Source: Streptomyces sp. 130 (GTDB lineage Bacteria; Actinomycetota; Actinomycetes; Streptomycetales; Streptomycetaceae). Taken from it: a stretch of 64,000 nucleotides of DNA. Below are positions 50,154-58,736 of the stretch, one piece after another (positions within the stretch are counted from its first letter, which is position 1; every line of letters starts with the position of its first letter). The DNA lies in the NCBI RefSeq assembly GCF_007096885.1, contig NZ_VJNO01000003.1, positions 62,001 through 126,000 of the forward strand. The letters run 5' to 3'. A program made the translations under genes and the position numbers. The notes under the pieces were generated by a model, which saw only the letters and a program-made list of their open reading frames with translations, was not told the origin of the DNA and searched no databases.

Positions 50154-51567
50154 GGGCGTCGAGGAGTGCCGCGCACCGGGGCGCGGTGGGGCGGCGGGCG
50201 CCGACGTGGACCGCCTGGCGCAGCCCGAGCGCGAGCGAGCCGGTGAGCAGGCCGAGCAGGTCCGCCATGTCGTAGGAGCGCAGGGCTGCCTGGGTGCCGA
50301 AGGGGACGACGTCCTGGTTGTGCAGGTTCGTCGGCAGGCTCTGCATGCCGGCCGGTGTGGCGTTGCGGCGGATCTCCGCGACGAACGCGGTGGCGGCCAG
50401 CTGCACGCCTTGGAGCCCGTGCTGGCGGCCGGGCTCGGTGGCGAGCATCGGCGGCAGCCCCCCGTTGCGCGCGGGATCGGTCAGCAGGTCGAGCTGGCGT
50501 TCGGCGAGATTGCCCAGCTGGGCCGTCACGGACGCCAGGAGGTCGGCCGCGAACGCGGCGGGCTGGCCGAAGAAGTTGCCGCCGTGCACCACCTTCCCCT
50601 CCCGCTCGTCGTCGCCGGGAAAGAACAGCGGGTTGTCGCTGACGCCGCCGAGGTCGGCGGCGACCACTGCGTCGACGTAGCCCAGCGCGTCCTCCGCGGC
50701 ACCGAGCAGCTGCGGGCTGCAGCGGATGCTGTACGGCTCCTGGAGCGGCCGGCTTCCGGAGGGGCTGAGGCCGGTGAGGGTCCGCCGCATGCGGGCGCCG
50801 GCGTAAACCGCCCCGGGGTGCCCGTACGCCCGGAGCAGGTCGTCGTCCAGGAAGCCGGGGTCGCAGCCCAGCAGGTCGGCCAGGAGGCAGGTGAGGGCCG
50901 TGAGTGAGCGGTGCGCTTCGCGGACGCGGTCGCGGGCCAGCGCCAGGGCCGCGGTGGTGACGGAGGTTCCGTTGACGAGGGCGAGCGCGTCGCGGCCGTC
51001 CAGGGCCAGTGGGCGCAGCCCGGCGGCGGTGAGCGCCTCGTCGGCCGCCATGCGGCGGCCGTCCAGATAGGCGTGTCCGCGACCGCGGAGTGCCTGGGTC
51101 GCGTAGGCGAGCGGGATGAGGTCGCCGCTCGCGCCGACCGATCCGTAACGGGGGACGGCGGGCGAGAACGTCGTGGCGAACATGGCGGCGAGGCGGTCGA
51201 TCACGTCGGAGGAGACGCCGGAGAGGCCCTGGGCGAGGGACCGGGTGCGCAGCAGGAGGGCGGCACGGCAGATCTCCTGAGGCAGGTCCGGCCCCTGCCC
51301 CGCCCCGAGGTGGGCGAGGGTGTTGTCGCACTGGTCCGCCTCGTCGGGGCGGCCGGCGTACCCGACGAGCGCGCCGAAGCCCGTGGTGGCGCCGTAGACG
51401 GGGCGGGTCCCGTCGCCGTGTCGCAGCCCGTGGAAGAAGCGGCGTGCGCGCTCCACACGGGCTCGGGCCGGGGCGTCCACGGTGACGGTGAGCGGTGTCG
51501 CGGCGCGGCGCAGGGCGGCGGAGTCCAGAGGGCCGGTGAGGGACAGGGAGTCCGTGGTGGTGGGCAC
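50059..51567 (-). CDS. MIO-type aromatic amino-acid ammonia-lyase, probably tyrosine-selective
   Basis: 502 residues, HAL/PAL/TAL family. The MIO prosthetic group forms from Ala-Ser-Gly in YGSVGASGDLIPLAYATQAL (about 140-159). The catalytic tyrosine loop is VYGATTGFGALVGYAG (about 57-72). Other family blocks are LVNGTSVTTAALALARDRVR, PLQEPYSIRCSPQLLGAAED, DNPLFFPGDDE and GNFFGQPAAFAADLLA. At the substrate-selectivity site it has His-Leu (NTLAHLGAGQG), as in bacterial tyrosine ammonia-lyases, rather than the Ser-His of histidase or the Phe-Leu of PAL. It should release a cinnamate-type acid, probably p-coumarate, or act as an aminomutase. It diverges from the flavoprotein at 51631 across a 63-bp gap with an operator-like dyad. 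Confidence 0.88.
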   Translation of the reverse strand: MPTTTDSLSLTGPLDSAALRRAATPLTVTVDAPARARVERARRFFHGLRHGDGTRPVYGATTGFGALVGYAGRPDEADQCDNTLAHLGAGQGPDLPQEICRAALLLRTRSLAQGLSGVSSDVIDRLAAMFATTFSPAVPRYGSVGASGDLIPLAYATQALRGRGHAYLDGRRMAADEALTAAGLRPLALDGRDALALVNGTSVTTAALALARDRVREAHRSLTALTCLLADLLGCDPGFLDDDLLRAYGHPGAVYAGARMRRTLTGLSPSGSRPLQEPYSIRCSPQLLGAAEDALGYVDAVVAADLGGVSDNPLFFPGDDEREGKVVHGGNFFGQPAAFAADLLASVTAQLGNLAERQLDLLTDPARNGGLPPMLATEPGRQHGLQGVQLAATAFVAEIRRNATPAGMQSLPTNLHNQDVVPFGTQAALRSYDMADLLGLLTGSLALGLRQAVHVGARRPTAPRCAALLDALSEAIPPVDPDRPLDRDVRAAARLVAAHESP

Positions 51568-51586
51568 GTCCAGAACGGTAGGCGGG

Positions 51587-51609
51587 GAATCTCAGAGTGC
51601 TCTGAAATC
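51587..51609. promoter_or_regulatory. Cluster operator copy 1 (TCAGA-N4-TCTGA)
   Basis: Dyad TCAGAGTGCTCTGA (51592-51605), flanked by GAATC on the left and AATC on the right, centred in the 63-bp gap between the ammonia-lyase and the first FOXRED2-like gene. The same dyad, inverted and with the same flank, lies upstream of the second FOXRED2-like gene (60294-60316). The two 23-bp sites agree at 18 positions. Confidence 0.75.
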
Positions 51610-51630
51610 GGGTGACTAGCTTCCCGGGGC

Positions 51631-53205
51631 ATGACCCATGACTACCTGATCATCGGTGCGGGGCCCGCCGGACTTCAGCTCGCCTCCCTGCTGGAACGGG
51701 ACGGCGGGGACTACGTCGTCCTGGAGCGCGGCAGCGGTCCGGGTACGTTCTTCACCCGGTTCCCCCGGCACCGCTACCTCATCTCGAACAACAAGGTGCA
51801 CACGGGGTACGACGATCCGGAGCTGAGGCTGCGGATGGACTGGAACTCCCTGCTGAGCGACGATCCGGAGCTGCTGTTCACCCGGTACAGCCCCCGGTAC
51901 TTCCCGCCCGCGGACGACCTGGTGCGCTACCTGTCGGACTTCGCCTCCCGGACCGGGGTGCGCGTGCGGTACGACACCGAGGTGACGAAGGTGTCCAGGC
52001 ACGCGGAGGGCTTCGTCGTCACCGCCCACACCGGCGAGGTGTGGCGGGCCCGGCACGTGGTGGTGGCCACCGGGATGCCCGTCCCGAACCTGCCCGCGAT
52101 CCCGGGGGTCGAGCTGGCCGAGCGCTACGACACCATCGACACCGATCCACGGTCGTTCACCGACCAGCGGGTGCTCATCATCGGCCGGGGCAACTCCGCC
52201 TTCGAGACGGCCGAGAACCTGATGGAGACGGCGGCGGTCATCCATGTCGTCGGCTCGGGCTCGCTGAAGATGGCGTGGCGGACCCACTATGTGGGACATC
52301 TGCGCGCCGTCTACAACAACTTCCTGGACAGCTACCAGTTGAAGTCGCAGAACGCCCTTCTCGACGGGCGGGTCCTGGCCATCCGGCGTGACCGGGACGG
52401 ATTCCACGTCCCGGTCGCCTTCGAGCGGGTCGACGAGGTGGTCAAGGAGATCCGTTACGACCGGGTGATCGTCGCGACCGGCTTCCGGTTCGACGCCTCG
52501 GTCTTCGACGACACGTGCGCGCCGGACGTGATCGTCGACGGCCGCTTCCCCGAGCTGACGCCGCTCGGCGAGTCGGTCAACGTACCCGGTCTGTATTTCG
52601 CGGGGACGCTGATGCAGGGGCGGTCGTTCGGGAAGGCGACGACCGGCTTCATCCACGGCTTCCGTTACGCGGTGCGCGCGCTGTACCGGGGACTGCGGCA
52701 GCGTCACGCGGGCGTGCCCTGGCCCACGACGGTGATCGGGGATTCCACCGGGCGGGCCGTCGACGCGGTGATCGGCCGGGTGAACCGTTCCTCGGCGCTG
52801 TGGCAGCAGTTCGCCGTCCTCGGTGACCTGCTGCTGCTCGCCCCGGACGGCACGTTCCGCTACGCCGAGGAGGTGCCCGTCGACCATGTGCCGGGGGCGG
52901 TGCGGGCCGGGGACTTCGGCGAGGTGGCGGCGTACGCGGTGATCACCCTGGAGTACGGGGAGGACCACGACCGGGTGGACCCCTTCGACGTCGGCGCCGG
53001 CCGCAAGTCGCAGCAGGACGTGTCGGGGCTGGACGGCCGCTATCTGCATCCGGTCGTCCGCTGGTACCGGGACGGCGAGTTCGTGGCCGACCACCACCTC
53101 ACCGAGAACCTGGAGAACGAGTGGGACAGCGAGGAGTTCCACCGCGCCCCGCTGGACGCCTTCCTCACCGCGCGGCGCAACCCGGCCGCCCCGGTGGCGC
53201 CGTGA
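51631..53205 (+). CDS. FOXRED2-like FAD-dependent oxidoreductase, copy 1
   Basis: A 524-residue flavoprotein. FAD motif: DYLIIGAGPAGLQLASLLER. Then PGTFFTRFPRHRYLISNNKV and LRMDWNSLLSDDPELLFTRY. The NADPH Rossmann motif is LIIGRGNSAFETAENLMETA (about 184-203), followed by WRTHYVGHLRAVYNNFLDSY and QLKSQNALLDG, and TTGFIHGFRYAVRALYRGL. These blocks match the animal ER protein FOXRED2/ERFAD much better than classic N- or Baeyer-Villiger monooxygenases. A C-terminal module of about 100 residues (YLHPVVRWYRDGEF, ENLENEWDSEEF) is shared with copy 2 at 58729-60273. It is first in a run of four genes joined by stop/start overlaps. The reaction is unknown; substrate hydroxylation or disulfide/thiol chemistry are both possible. 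Confidence 0.82.
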   Translation: MTHDYLIIGAGPAGLQLASLLERDGGDYVVLERGSGPGTFFTRFPRHRYLISNNKVHTGYDDPELRLRMDWNSLLSDDPELLFTRYSPRYFPPADDLVRYLSDFASRTGVRVRYDTEVTKVSRHAEGFVVTAHTGEVWRARHVVVATGMPVPNLPAIPGVELAERYDTIDTDPRSFTDQRVLIIGRGNSAFETAENLMETAAVIHVVGSGSLKMAWRTHYVGHLRAVYNNFLDSYQLKSQNALLDGRVLAIRRDRDGFHVPVAFERVDEVVKEIRYDRVIVATGFRFDASVFDDTCAPDVIVDGRFPELTPLGESVNVPGLYFAGTLMQGRSFGKATTGFIHGFRYAVRALYRGLRQRHAGVPWPTTVIGDSTGRAVDAVIGRVNRSSALWQQFAVLGDLLLLAPDGTFRYAEEVPVDHVPGAVRAGDFGEVAAYAVITLEYGEDHDRVDPFDVGAGRKSQQDVSGLDGRYLHPVVRWYRDGEFVADHHLTENLENEWDSEEFHRAPLDAFLTARRNPAAPVAP

Positions 53206-54272
53206 CGCTCCGCGAGCTGCACGACAGGGCCCGGAAGCTACTGGACCCGGTCGTCTACGACTACGTCGCGGGCGGCGCGGGCGAGGAGCGTGCCCTGGTC
53301 GAGAACGAGCGGGCGTTCGACCGGTACGCGCTGCTGCCTCGGGTGCTCAGCGGTGGCGAGGCGCGGGAGACCGGCGTCGATCTGCCGGGCGCACCGCAGG
53401 CGTCCCCGGTGGTCGTGGCGCCGACGGCCTTCCACCGGCTGGCGCACCGGGCCGGCGAGCGGGCGACGGCGCGGGCCGCCGCGGCCGAGGGCGCCGTGCT
53501 GGTGACGGGAACGGCGGCCACCGTCGCGGTGTCCGATGTCGTCGCGGCGGCGCGCGAAGCGGCCCCGGACCCGGCCGTGTGGTTCCAGCTCTATCTGCAT
53601 CCCCGCCCGGAGGTGACCGGGGCGCTCGTCCGGCGTGCCGAGGACGCCGGCTGCGCGGCCCTCGTGGTGACCGTCGACTCGCCGGTGTTCGGCCGGCACA
53701 CCCGGGATCTGCGCAACGGGTTCACCGACCTGCCGCCCGGCTACGCCGCGGAGAACATGCGGGACCTGCCCGGAGCCGGACCCGGCGAGCTCACCGCCAT
53801 CCCGATGTCCGCCGCGCTCCGCTGGCCCGACTTCGCCGAGGCCGTGCGCGGCACCTCGCTCCCCGTACTGGTCAAGGGGGTCCTCCATCCGGACGACGCG
53901 CGCCTCGCCGTCGAGCACGGCGCGGCCGGGGTGATCGTCTCCAACCACGGCGGCCGCCAGTGCGACGCGGTCCCGGCGGCCGTGGACTGCCTGCCGGCGG
54001 CCGTCGAGGCGGTCGCGGGCCGGGTCCCGGTCCTCCTGGACGGCGGGGTGCGCCGCGGCAGCGACGTCGCGGTGGCCCTCGCGCTCGGTGCGAGGGCCGT
54101 CGGCGTCGGGCGTCCCGTGGTGTGGGGCCTGGCCGCCGACGGGGAGGCGGGCGTGCGGCGGGTCCTCGCGACACTTCGCGACGAGTACGACCACACCCTC
54201 GCCCTGTGCGGTGGACGCCGGAACACCGATCTGGGGCCCGGCATGGTGGTCCGGAAGGGCGGGACGTGGTGA
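53202..54272 (+). CDS. FMN-dependent 2-hydroxyacid oxidase/dehydrogenase
   Basis: A 356-residue TIM-barrel flavoenzyme of the glycolate oxidase/mandelate oxidase family. The N-terminus DPVVYDYVAGGAGEERALVE (about 17-36) is diagnostic. Barrel landmarks are VVAPTAFHRLAH, WFQLYLHPRPEVTGALVRRA, LVVTVDSPVFGRHTRDLRNG, the lysine in LPVLVKGVLHPDDARLAVEH, and the catalytic His-Gly-Gly-Arg in GVIVSNHGGRQCDAVPAAVD (about 242-261). It oxidises an alpha-hydroxy acid to the keto acid, as Hmo does with hydroxymandelate in hydroxyphenylglycine formation. GTG start overlaps the FOXRED2-like stop (GTGA). With a tyrosine lyase nearby, an aryl-hydroxyacid intermediate is plausible. Confidence 0.9.
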   Translation: MTLRELHDRARKLLDPVVYDYVAGGAGEERALVENERAFDRYALLPRVLSGGEARETGVDLPGAPQASPVVVAPTAFHRLAHRAGERATARAAAAEGAVLVTGTAATVAVSDVVAAAREAAPDPAVWFQLYLHPRPEVTGALVRRAEDAGCAALVVTVDSPVFGRHTRDLRNGFTDLPPGYAAENMRDLPGAGPGELTAIPMSAALRWPDFAEAVRGTSLPVLVKGVLHPDDARLAVEHGAAGVIVSNHGGRQCDAVPAAVDCLPAAVEAVAGRVPVLLDGGVRRGSDVAVALALGARAVGVGRPVVWGLAADGEAGVRRVLATLRDEYDHTLALCGGRRNTDLGPGMVVRKGGTW

Positions 54273-55636
54273 GGGCCCGGACGGGAACGGACCCGTGGTG
54301 GCTGCCGCGCGCCGTGGTGGCGCTGCGTGTCCGCATCTTCGAGAAGGTCAACGGGGACGGGGCGGTGACCCTCCCGAACGCCATGCACGGTCCGGAGGTG
54401 TTCGAGCGGGTCTACGCCCACCCGCACGCGAACGGCCGGAGTGAGGGTGCGGGTCTCTCCGACCTGTTCTGGTACTGGCTGGCGCCGGGGCCCGAGGTGC
54501 ACCAGGAGCACCTGGAGCCCGGTGCGCGCTACCAGGACGTGGCCGCGACGACGCGGCGCATCGTCGCCGGCAACTCGGCGGATCTCACGGCGGCCGCGGC
54601 CCGCGCCGTCGCGGAGGCGCTGGACGCGGTGCCGGACACGCGGATCAGTCTCGTACGGCTGCGGGATCTGGTGATGCCCGCCTGGGCCGCGTTCTGCTAC
54701 GAGCTGGTCTTCCGGGAGCCGTGCCCGCCACTGGCGCGGAAACTGATCACCGCGCACGCCGATGACGTGATATCCGCGCTGAAATGTACCGGTCTGCGCC
54801 ATCCGCGCCGCCGGGCCCGGCTCACCGGCTACCTGCGGGACCGGGTCGCGGCCGGCCACGTACCGCACCGGCTGCCGCCCTCCTTGTCGGTGCCGGAGCA
54901 GGTGCACTACCTGCAGGGGACCTTCTTCAACACGGCGGTCGTGCAGCTGTCCGAGGCGACCGCGCACGTCCTGCTCGCCGTCGCCCGCCACCCGGAGGTG
55001 CAGCGGCGGCTGCGCGCCGATCCGGAGGACGACGGGTATCTGACGCGGGTGCTCGACGAGACGATGCGCCTGTATCCGCTGTTCGGCATCGCCCACCGCA
55101 TCACCACCGGCGACATAGCCCTGGACGCGGAGACGGTGCTGCCGACCGGTTCGGTGGTGTGCTTCAGCTATCCCGGCTACCACGCCACCGGTTACGAACG
55201 GCCCGACGAGTTCGATCCGGACCGCTGGGCGGACCTGGCCGTCAAGGATGCCCACCACATCCCGTACGGCGTGGCGGCCAACCGCCCCTGCCCGGCCTGG
55301 CGGCTGTCGCCGCTCGCGCTTCGTGCCGCGGTACGGGAGGTCCTGCACCGGTTCCGGCTGGACTCGACGGCCTCCCACACGCGCTCCATCCCGCACCGGG
55401 CACCGTGTCTGCTGATCCCGCACGGGCTGCCGCCGCGACCGCGCCGTCTGGGGGTGCTCCGCGGGTTCGTCCGGCTGCGGGACGGGGTGGAGGACGTCAC
55501 TCGGGGGGTCCGCCAGCTGGTCCTCGGGACGGTCATGGTCCTGCACGCCCGCAGGCAGCGCCTGGCCACCCGGTATTTCGAAGAGCGGCGGGCCGGAGGG
55601 TGCCCTGTCGCCCAGGTGGAGGGAGGAAACGGATGA
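54269..55636 (+). CDS. Unusual cytochrome P450
   Basis: 455 residues. The K-helix ExxR is RVLDETMRLYPLFGIAHRIT (about 258-277), followed by a P450-like FDPDRWADL. The heme loop reads HIPYGVAANRPCPAWRLSPL (Cys at about 341): the Cys ligand is present, but the usual FGxGxRxCxG is changed, with Pro-Ala after the Cys instead of Pro-Gly. The I-helix region (TFFNTAVVQLSEATAHVLLA) lacks the acid-alcohol AGxDT pair used for oxygen activation. This suggests peroxide use, isomerase/dehydratase chemistry or an atypical clan. A C-terminal extension of about 70 basic residues is unusual. GTG start overlaps the oxidase stop. No ferredoxin or reductase gene is nearby. Confidence 0.82.
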   Translation: MRARTGTDPWWLPRAVVALRVRIFEKVNGDGAVTLPNAMHGPEVFERVYAHPHANGRSEGAGLSDLFWYWLAPGPEVHQEHLEPGARYQDVAATTRRIVAGNSADLTAAAARAVAEALDAVPDTRISLVRLRDLVMPAWAAFCYELVFREPCPPLARKLITAHADDVISALKCTGLRHPRRRARLTGYLRDRVAAGHVPHRLPPSLSVPEQVHYLQGTFFNTAVVQLSEATAHVLLAVARHPEVQRRLRADPEDDGYLTRVLDETMRLYPLFGIAHRITTGDIALDAETVLPTGSVVCFSYPGYHATGYERPDEFDPDRWADLAVKDAHHIPYGVAANRPCPAWRLSPLALRAAVREVLHRFRLDSTASHTRSIPHRAPCLLIPHGLPPRPRRLGVLRGFVRLRDGVEDVTRGVRQLVLGTVMVLHARRQRLATRYFEERRAGGCPVAQVEGGNG

Positions 55637-57237
55637 CGCACCGTGAACCGTGCCGGTCCTCGCCCGGCCGGCCACCCTCGCTGATCGCCCGGCCGCTGAT
55701 GTTCTGGGCGGGGGTGGCCCTCACCTGTGCGGGCGTCGGCCAGCACGTGTGGATGTTCGTGGACTCCCGGTCGATGGGCTTTCACATGGCGATGATGGGG
55801 ATGTCCGGCGTGATGTGGGCCGCGATGGCCGCCATCGTCGCGGGCGTGGTGATCTCCGGATGCGCGGTCGTGCAGAGCCCCGGTCCGGCTCCGGCCGGGA
55901 CCTCCGCTGCGGACGGGACACCGCGGGCACACCGGCGCCGTCTCATCGGCGTACTGAGCTTCGCGCTGCTGGTGGACCAGATGAAGCCCGCCACTCTGGC
56001 CTTCATCCAGCCGGGCATGCGCGAGGAGTTCCAGCTCAGCGCCGCCGAGATCTCCTGGCTGCCGACCGTAGCGCTGAGCGGCACCGTAGTGGGCTCACTC
56101 CTCGGGGGCCGCTCGGCCGACCGGATCGGGCGCAGGGCCACCATCCTCATCGCGTCCCTGCTCTTCCTCGGGACCACGGTGTGCGGGGCGATGCCGACCT
56201 TCGGCGGCATCCTGGTGATGTGCGCGCTGATGGGGATGGCGGCCGGAGGCATGCTGCCCGTCGTGTACGCCCTGATGACCGAGAGTCTGCCGCCCGGACG
56301 GCGCGCCGCCGTCATGGTGCTGCAGGCCGGGCTCACGACCACCGGCGGTTACATGGCCGCCGCCGGACTGGCCTCGTTGCTGATCCCGTTGACGGGGTGG
56401 CGCGTCCTGTGGTTCGCGCAGCTCCCGCTGGTGCTGATCCTCATCGCGCTGAACCGCTGGATTCCCGAGTCGGCGGCCTTCACCACCCAGCGGGCCCGGC
56501 GCGAGCAGGTCCGCGCTTCCGCCCTGTTCAAACACCCTCACACGACCAGCACACTGGTCGTCAGCGGTTACGCCCTCGCCTGGGGCCTCGTCTACTGGGG
56601 CTTCATCACGTTCCTGCCCAGTCAGCTGGAGGCGTCGAGCGAGGGAGGGATGTCCGCCGCCACCTTGCTGTTCCTGTCCTCGCTGCTGTCCGTCCCGACC
56701 TGTGTGGTGGCGGCATGGCTCTACAGGCGCTGGTCGGCGAAGGGCACCATGGTCATCTACGCGGCCCTCACCGTCGCGGCGCTGCTGGTCCTCGCGGCAG
56801 TGGGGATGGACGGCAGCGAGCCGGTTCTCCTGACCGCCGTGATATTGCTCTTCGCCGGCACCGCCGGGGTCATCGCGCTCATCGGCCCCTACACGGCGGA
56901 GATCTTTCCGCTGGCCATCCGGGGAACCGCCGGCGGTTGGGCGGCGGCCGTCGGCAAGTCCGGCGGCGCCTTCGGGCCCCCGCTGATCGCTCTGGTGCTG
57001 TCGGCGCCGGGGGGCATGCGCACCGCCGCGCTGCTCGTCGCGCTGCCGACGGCCGTGGCGGGCGGTGCCGTGGCGCTGCGCGGCAGCAACCCGCGTACGG
57101 ATGAGGGCTCGCCGGAAGAGGGCGCTCGGCTGGAGGCCGAACTCGACGCGTTGGTGCGCGATGAGGCCGCGGCCGTCGAGCGGGGTGATCCGACGGGGCC
57201 CCAAGGGGCCGGCACGGGGGCGCGTCCCCCTGAGTGA
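55633..57237 (+). CDS. MFS transporter with two extra N-terminal helices
   Basis: 534 residues. The first 80 residues add two hydrophobic helices (LMFWAGVALTCAGVGQHVWM and GVMWAAMAAIVAGVVISGC), rich in Met and His (GFHMAMMGMSG), before a 12-helix major-facilitator core. Core signatures: LLGGRSADRIGRRATILIAS (loop 2-3 motif), GMAAGGMLPVVYALMTESLP, and IGPYTAEIFPLAIRGTAGGW, typical of the sugar/aromatic-acid porter branch. ATG overlaps the P450 stop (ATGA) and has GGGAGGAAACGG as ribosome binding site. It probably exports the cluster product or imports an aromatic acid. The N-terminal part is the odd feature; it resembles DUF-type MMPB/copper-binding helices. Confidence 0.85.
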   Translation: MTHREPCRSSPGRPPSLIARPLMFWAGVALTCAGVGQHVWMFVDSRSMGFHMAMMGMSGVMWAAMAAIVAGVVISGCAVVQSPGPAPAGTSAADGTPRAHRRRLIGVLSFALLVDQMKPATLAFIQPGMREEFQLSAAEISWLPTVALSGTVVGSLLGGRSADRIGRRATILIASLLFLGTTVCGAMPTFGGILVMCALMGMAAGGMLPVVYALMTESLPPGRRAAVMVLQAGLTTTGGYMAAAGLASLLIPLTGWRVLWFAQLPLVLILIALNRWIPESAAFTTQRARREQVRASALFKHPHTTSTLVVSGYALAWGLVYWGFITFLPSQLEASSEGGMSAATLLFLSSLLSVPTCVVAAWLYRRWSAKGTMVIYAALTVAALLVLAAVGMDGSEPVLLTAVILLFAGTAGVIALIGPYTAEIFPLAIRGTAGGWAAAVGKSGGAFGPPLIALVLSAPGGMRTAALLVALPTAVAGGAVALRGSNPRTDEGSPEEGARLEAELDALVRDEAAAVERGDPTGPQGAGTGARPPE

Positions 57238-57249
57238 TGATGGCGGCGC

Positions 57250-57282
57250 CGGGCCCCGTCCTCGTGGCGAGGGCGGGGCCCG
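57250..57282. terminator. Bidirectional terminator between convergent halves of the cluster
   Basis: CGGGCCCCG (57250-57258) and CGGGGCCCG (57274-57282), perfect 9-bp arms with an inner CTC/GAG pair, between the MFS stop and the ligase stop. Confidence 0.75.
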
Positions 57283-57287
57283 GTCCG

Positions 57288-58736
57288 TCATCTCCCTTGC
57301 GCGAGCCGCCGTTTGTCCGGCTTGCCGGCGGCCGTGAGCGGTACCTCTTCGATGACGGTGAACCGGGCCGGAGCGCATTCCCCGCCCACCCCCGCCGCCA
57401 CCAGCGCCCGCAGTTCGGCGGGGTCCGGGGTGTGGCCGGACGCGGGCACGACGAACGCGTGGACGGCCTCGCCCGTACGGTCGTCCGGTACGGCCACGAC
57501 GTATGCCTCGGCCACCGAGGGGTGGCTGGAGAGCAGCCGCTCGACGGGCCCGGCGTAGTACACGTTGGCGTTGACGATGATCACGTCCCGGGTACGTCCC
57601 GTGAGCCACAGCCGGCCTGACGCGTCGAGGTGGCCGAGGTCGCGGGTGCGCACCCATCCGTCCGAGAACACCTCGGCGGTCAGGGCGGGTTCCTGCCAGT
57701 AGCCATGGCTCTGGGCCGGGGTACGCGCGAAGATCTCGCCGTCGGTGCCGGGGCGGACCGGGTGGCCCGAGGCGTCGCGGATCTCCAGTTCCACGGGCGG
57801 CGTCCCGACAGAGCCCGGCGGCTCCTGCGGCGTGGCCATCGAGATCATGCCGGTCTCGGTCTGGCCGTAACCGTGGAAGACGACCGGGCCGAGCACTTCG
57901 GCGGCCTCCCGCATGCGCCCCGGTTCCAGCGGCGACCCCGAAACCATCAGGGCGCGCAGCGCACCGAGGTCCACCGGCGCCGCACGCTGCGCCGCCACGA
58001 GCCTCGTCAGCCGGGCGACCGTGATCACGCTGGCGGTCGCCCGGTGACGCACCAGGGCGTCCGGGAAGTCCGGAGGGTCGGCGGTGACGAGGGTGCCGCC
58101 GGCCGCGAGCGCCAGCAGCCCGTACTCCATCATCACTTGGCTGGCCAGGGTGCCGAACACCAGGAACCGGCCGAGGCGCCCGGCGAGTTCACGAACGGCC
58201 GGCGGCCAGGCTTCGGGCCGGTGCGCCCAGCCCGCGGTCATCGCCGCGTACGTCTGGGCGCACGCCTTGGGGAGGCCGGTGCTGCCGCTGGTGTGCAGGA
58301 GCCGGGCGGTGTCGCCGGGCCGGGCCAGGACTCGCGGCCGGACGCCGTCGTCCGTCGCCGCCAGCAGGTCGTCGAGCGCGAGGACCAGGCCGTTGCCGTG
58401 GTCACCGGCTCCGTGGGGCCGGTCGGTGACGGTCACTTCGACGTCCCGCACGAGGTGTTTGCGCTGCTCCTCGGTCAGGCCGGGCCGCACGCCGACGACC
58501 CGTGCGCCGACGACGTGGGCGGCGATGATCGCGGCGAACGCGTCGGGGCCGACGCCCAGGAGCATGGCCACGCCGTCGCCGGGTCCGATGCCGTGGCCGC
58601 GCAGGCCGTTCACCGCGCGCCGCACGGTGCCCAGGAGCCGGGTACCGGAGATCTCCGCGCCGGCATGCTCGAACACCGGCCGGTCGCCCGCCGCGTCGAG
58701 GATGTCCAGCACGGCGCCGGGAAACTGCTCAGTCAA
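57288..58736 (-). CDS. Adenylate-forming acid ligase (acyl/aryl-CoA ligase family)
   Basis: A 482-residue ANL enzyme. A3: TARLLHTSGSTGLPKACAQT (about 140-159). A5: VVFHGYGQTETGMISMATPQ. A7/A8: DGWVRTRDLGHLDASGRLWL then TGRTRDVIIVNANVYYAGPV. A10: PLTAAGKPDKRRLAQGR with the catalytic Lys. The order and length fit an acid:CoA ligase or stand-alone adenylation enzyme; no carrier-protein gene is seen nearby, so CoA (or direct amide formation) is the simplest acceptor. The start appears to be TTG (58736), with AAGGAG 4 nt upstream, overlapping the stop of the second FOXRED2-like gene by 8 bp. p-Coumarate from the lyase is a candidate substrate. Confidence 0.87.
   Translation of the reverse strand: MTEQFPGAVLDILDAAGDRPVFEHAGAEISGTRLLGTVRRAVNGLRGHGIGPGDGVAMLLGVGPDAFAAIIAAHVVGARVVGVRPGLTEEQRKHLVRDVEVTVTDRPHGAGDHGNGLVLALDDLLAATDDGVRPRVLARPGDTARLLHTSGSTGLPKACAQTYAAMTAGWAHRPEAWPPAVRELAGRLGRFLVFGTLASQVMMEYGLLALAAGGTLVTADPPDFPDALVRHRATASVITVARLTRLVAAQRAAPVDLGALRALMVSGSPLEPGRMREAAEVLGPVVFHGYGQTETGMISMATPQEPPGSVGTPPVELEIRDASGHPVRPGTDGEIFARTPAQSHGYWQEPALTAEVFSDGWVRTRDLGHLDASGRLWLTGRTRDVIIVNANVYYAGPVERLLSSHPSVAEAYVVAVPDDRTGEAVHAFVVPASGHTPDPAELRALVAAGVGGECAPARFTVIEEVPLTAAGKPDKRRLAQGR

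Noticed and set aside
53741..55675. A 644-codon minus-strand frame opposite the oxidase and P450 genes
   Set aside because: Antisense shadow; the plus strand shows ExxR, heme-Cys and FMN-site motifs and stop/start overlaps.
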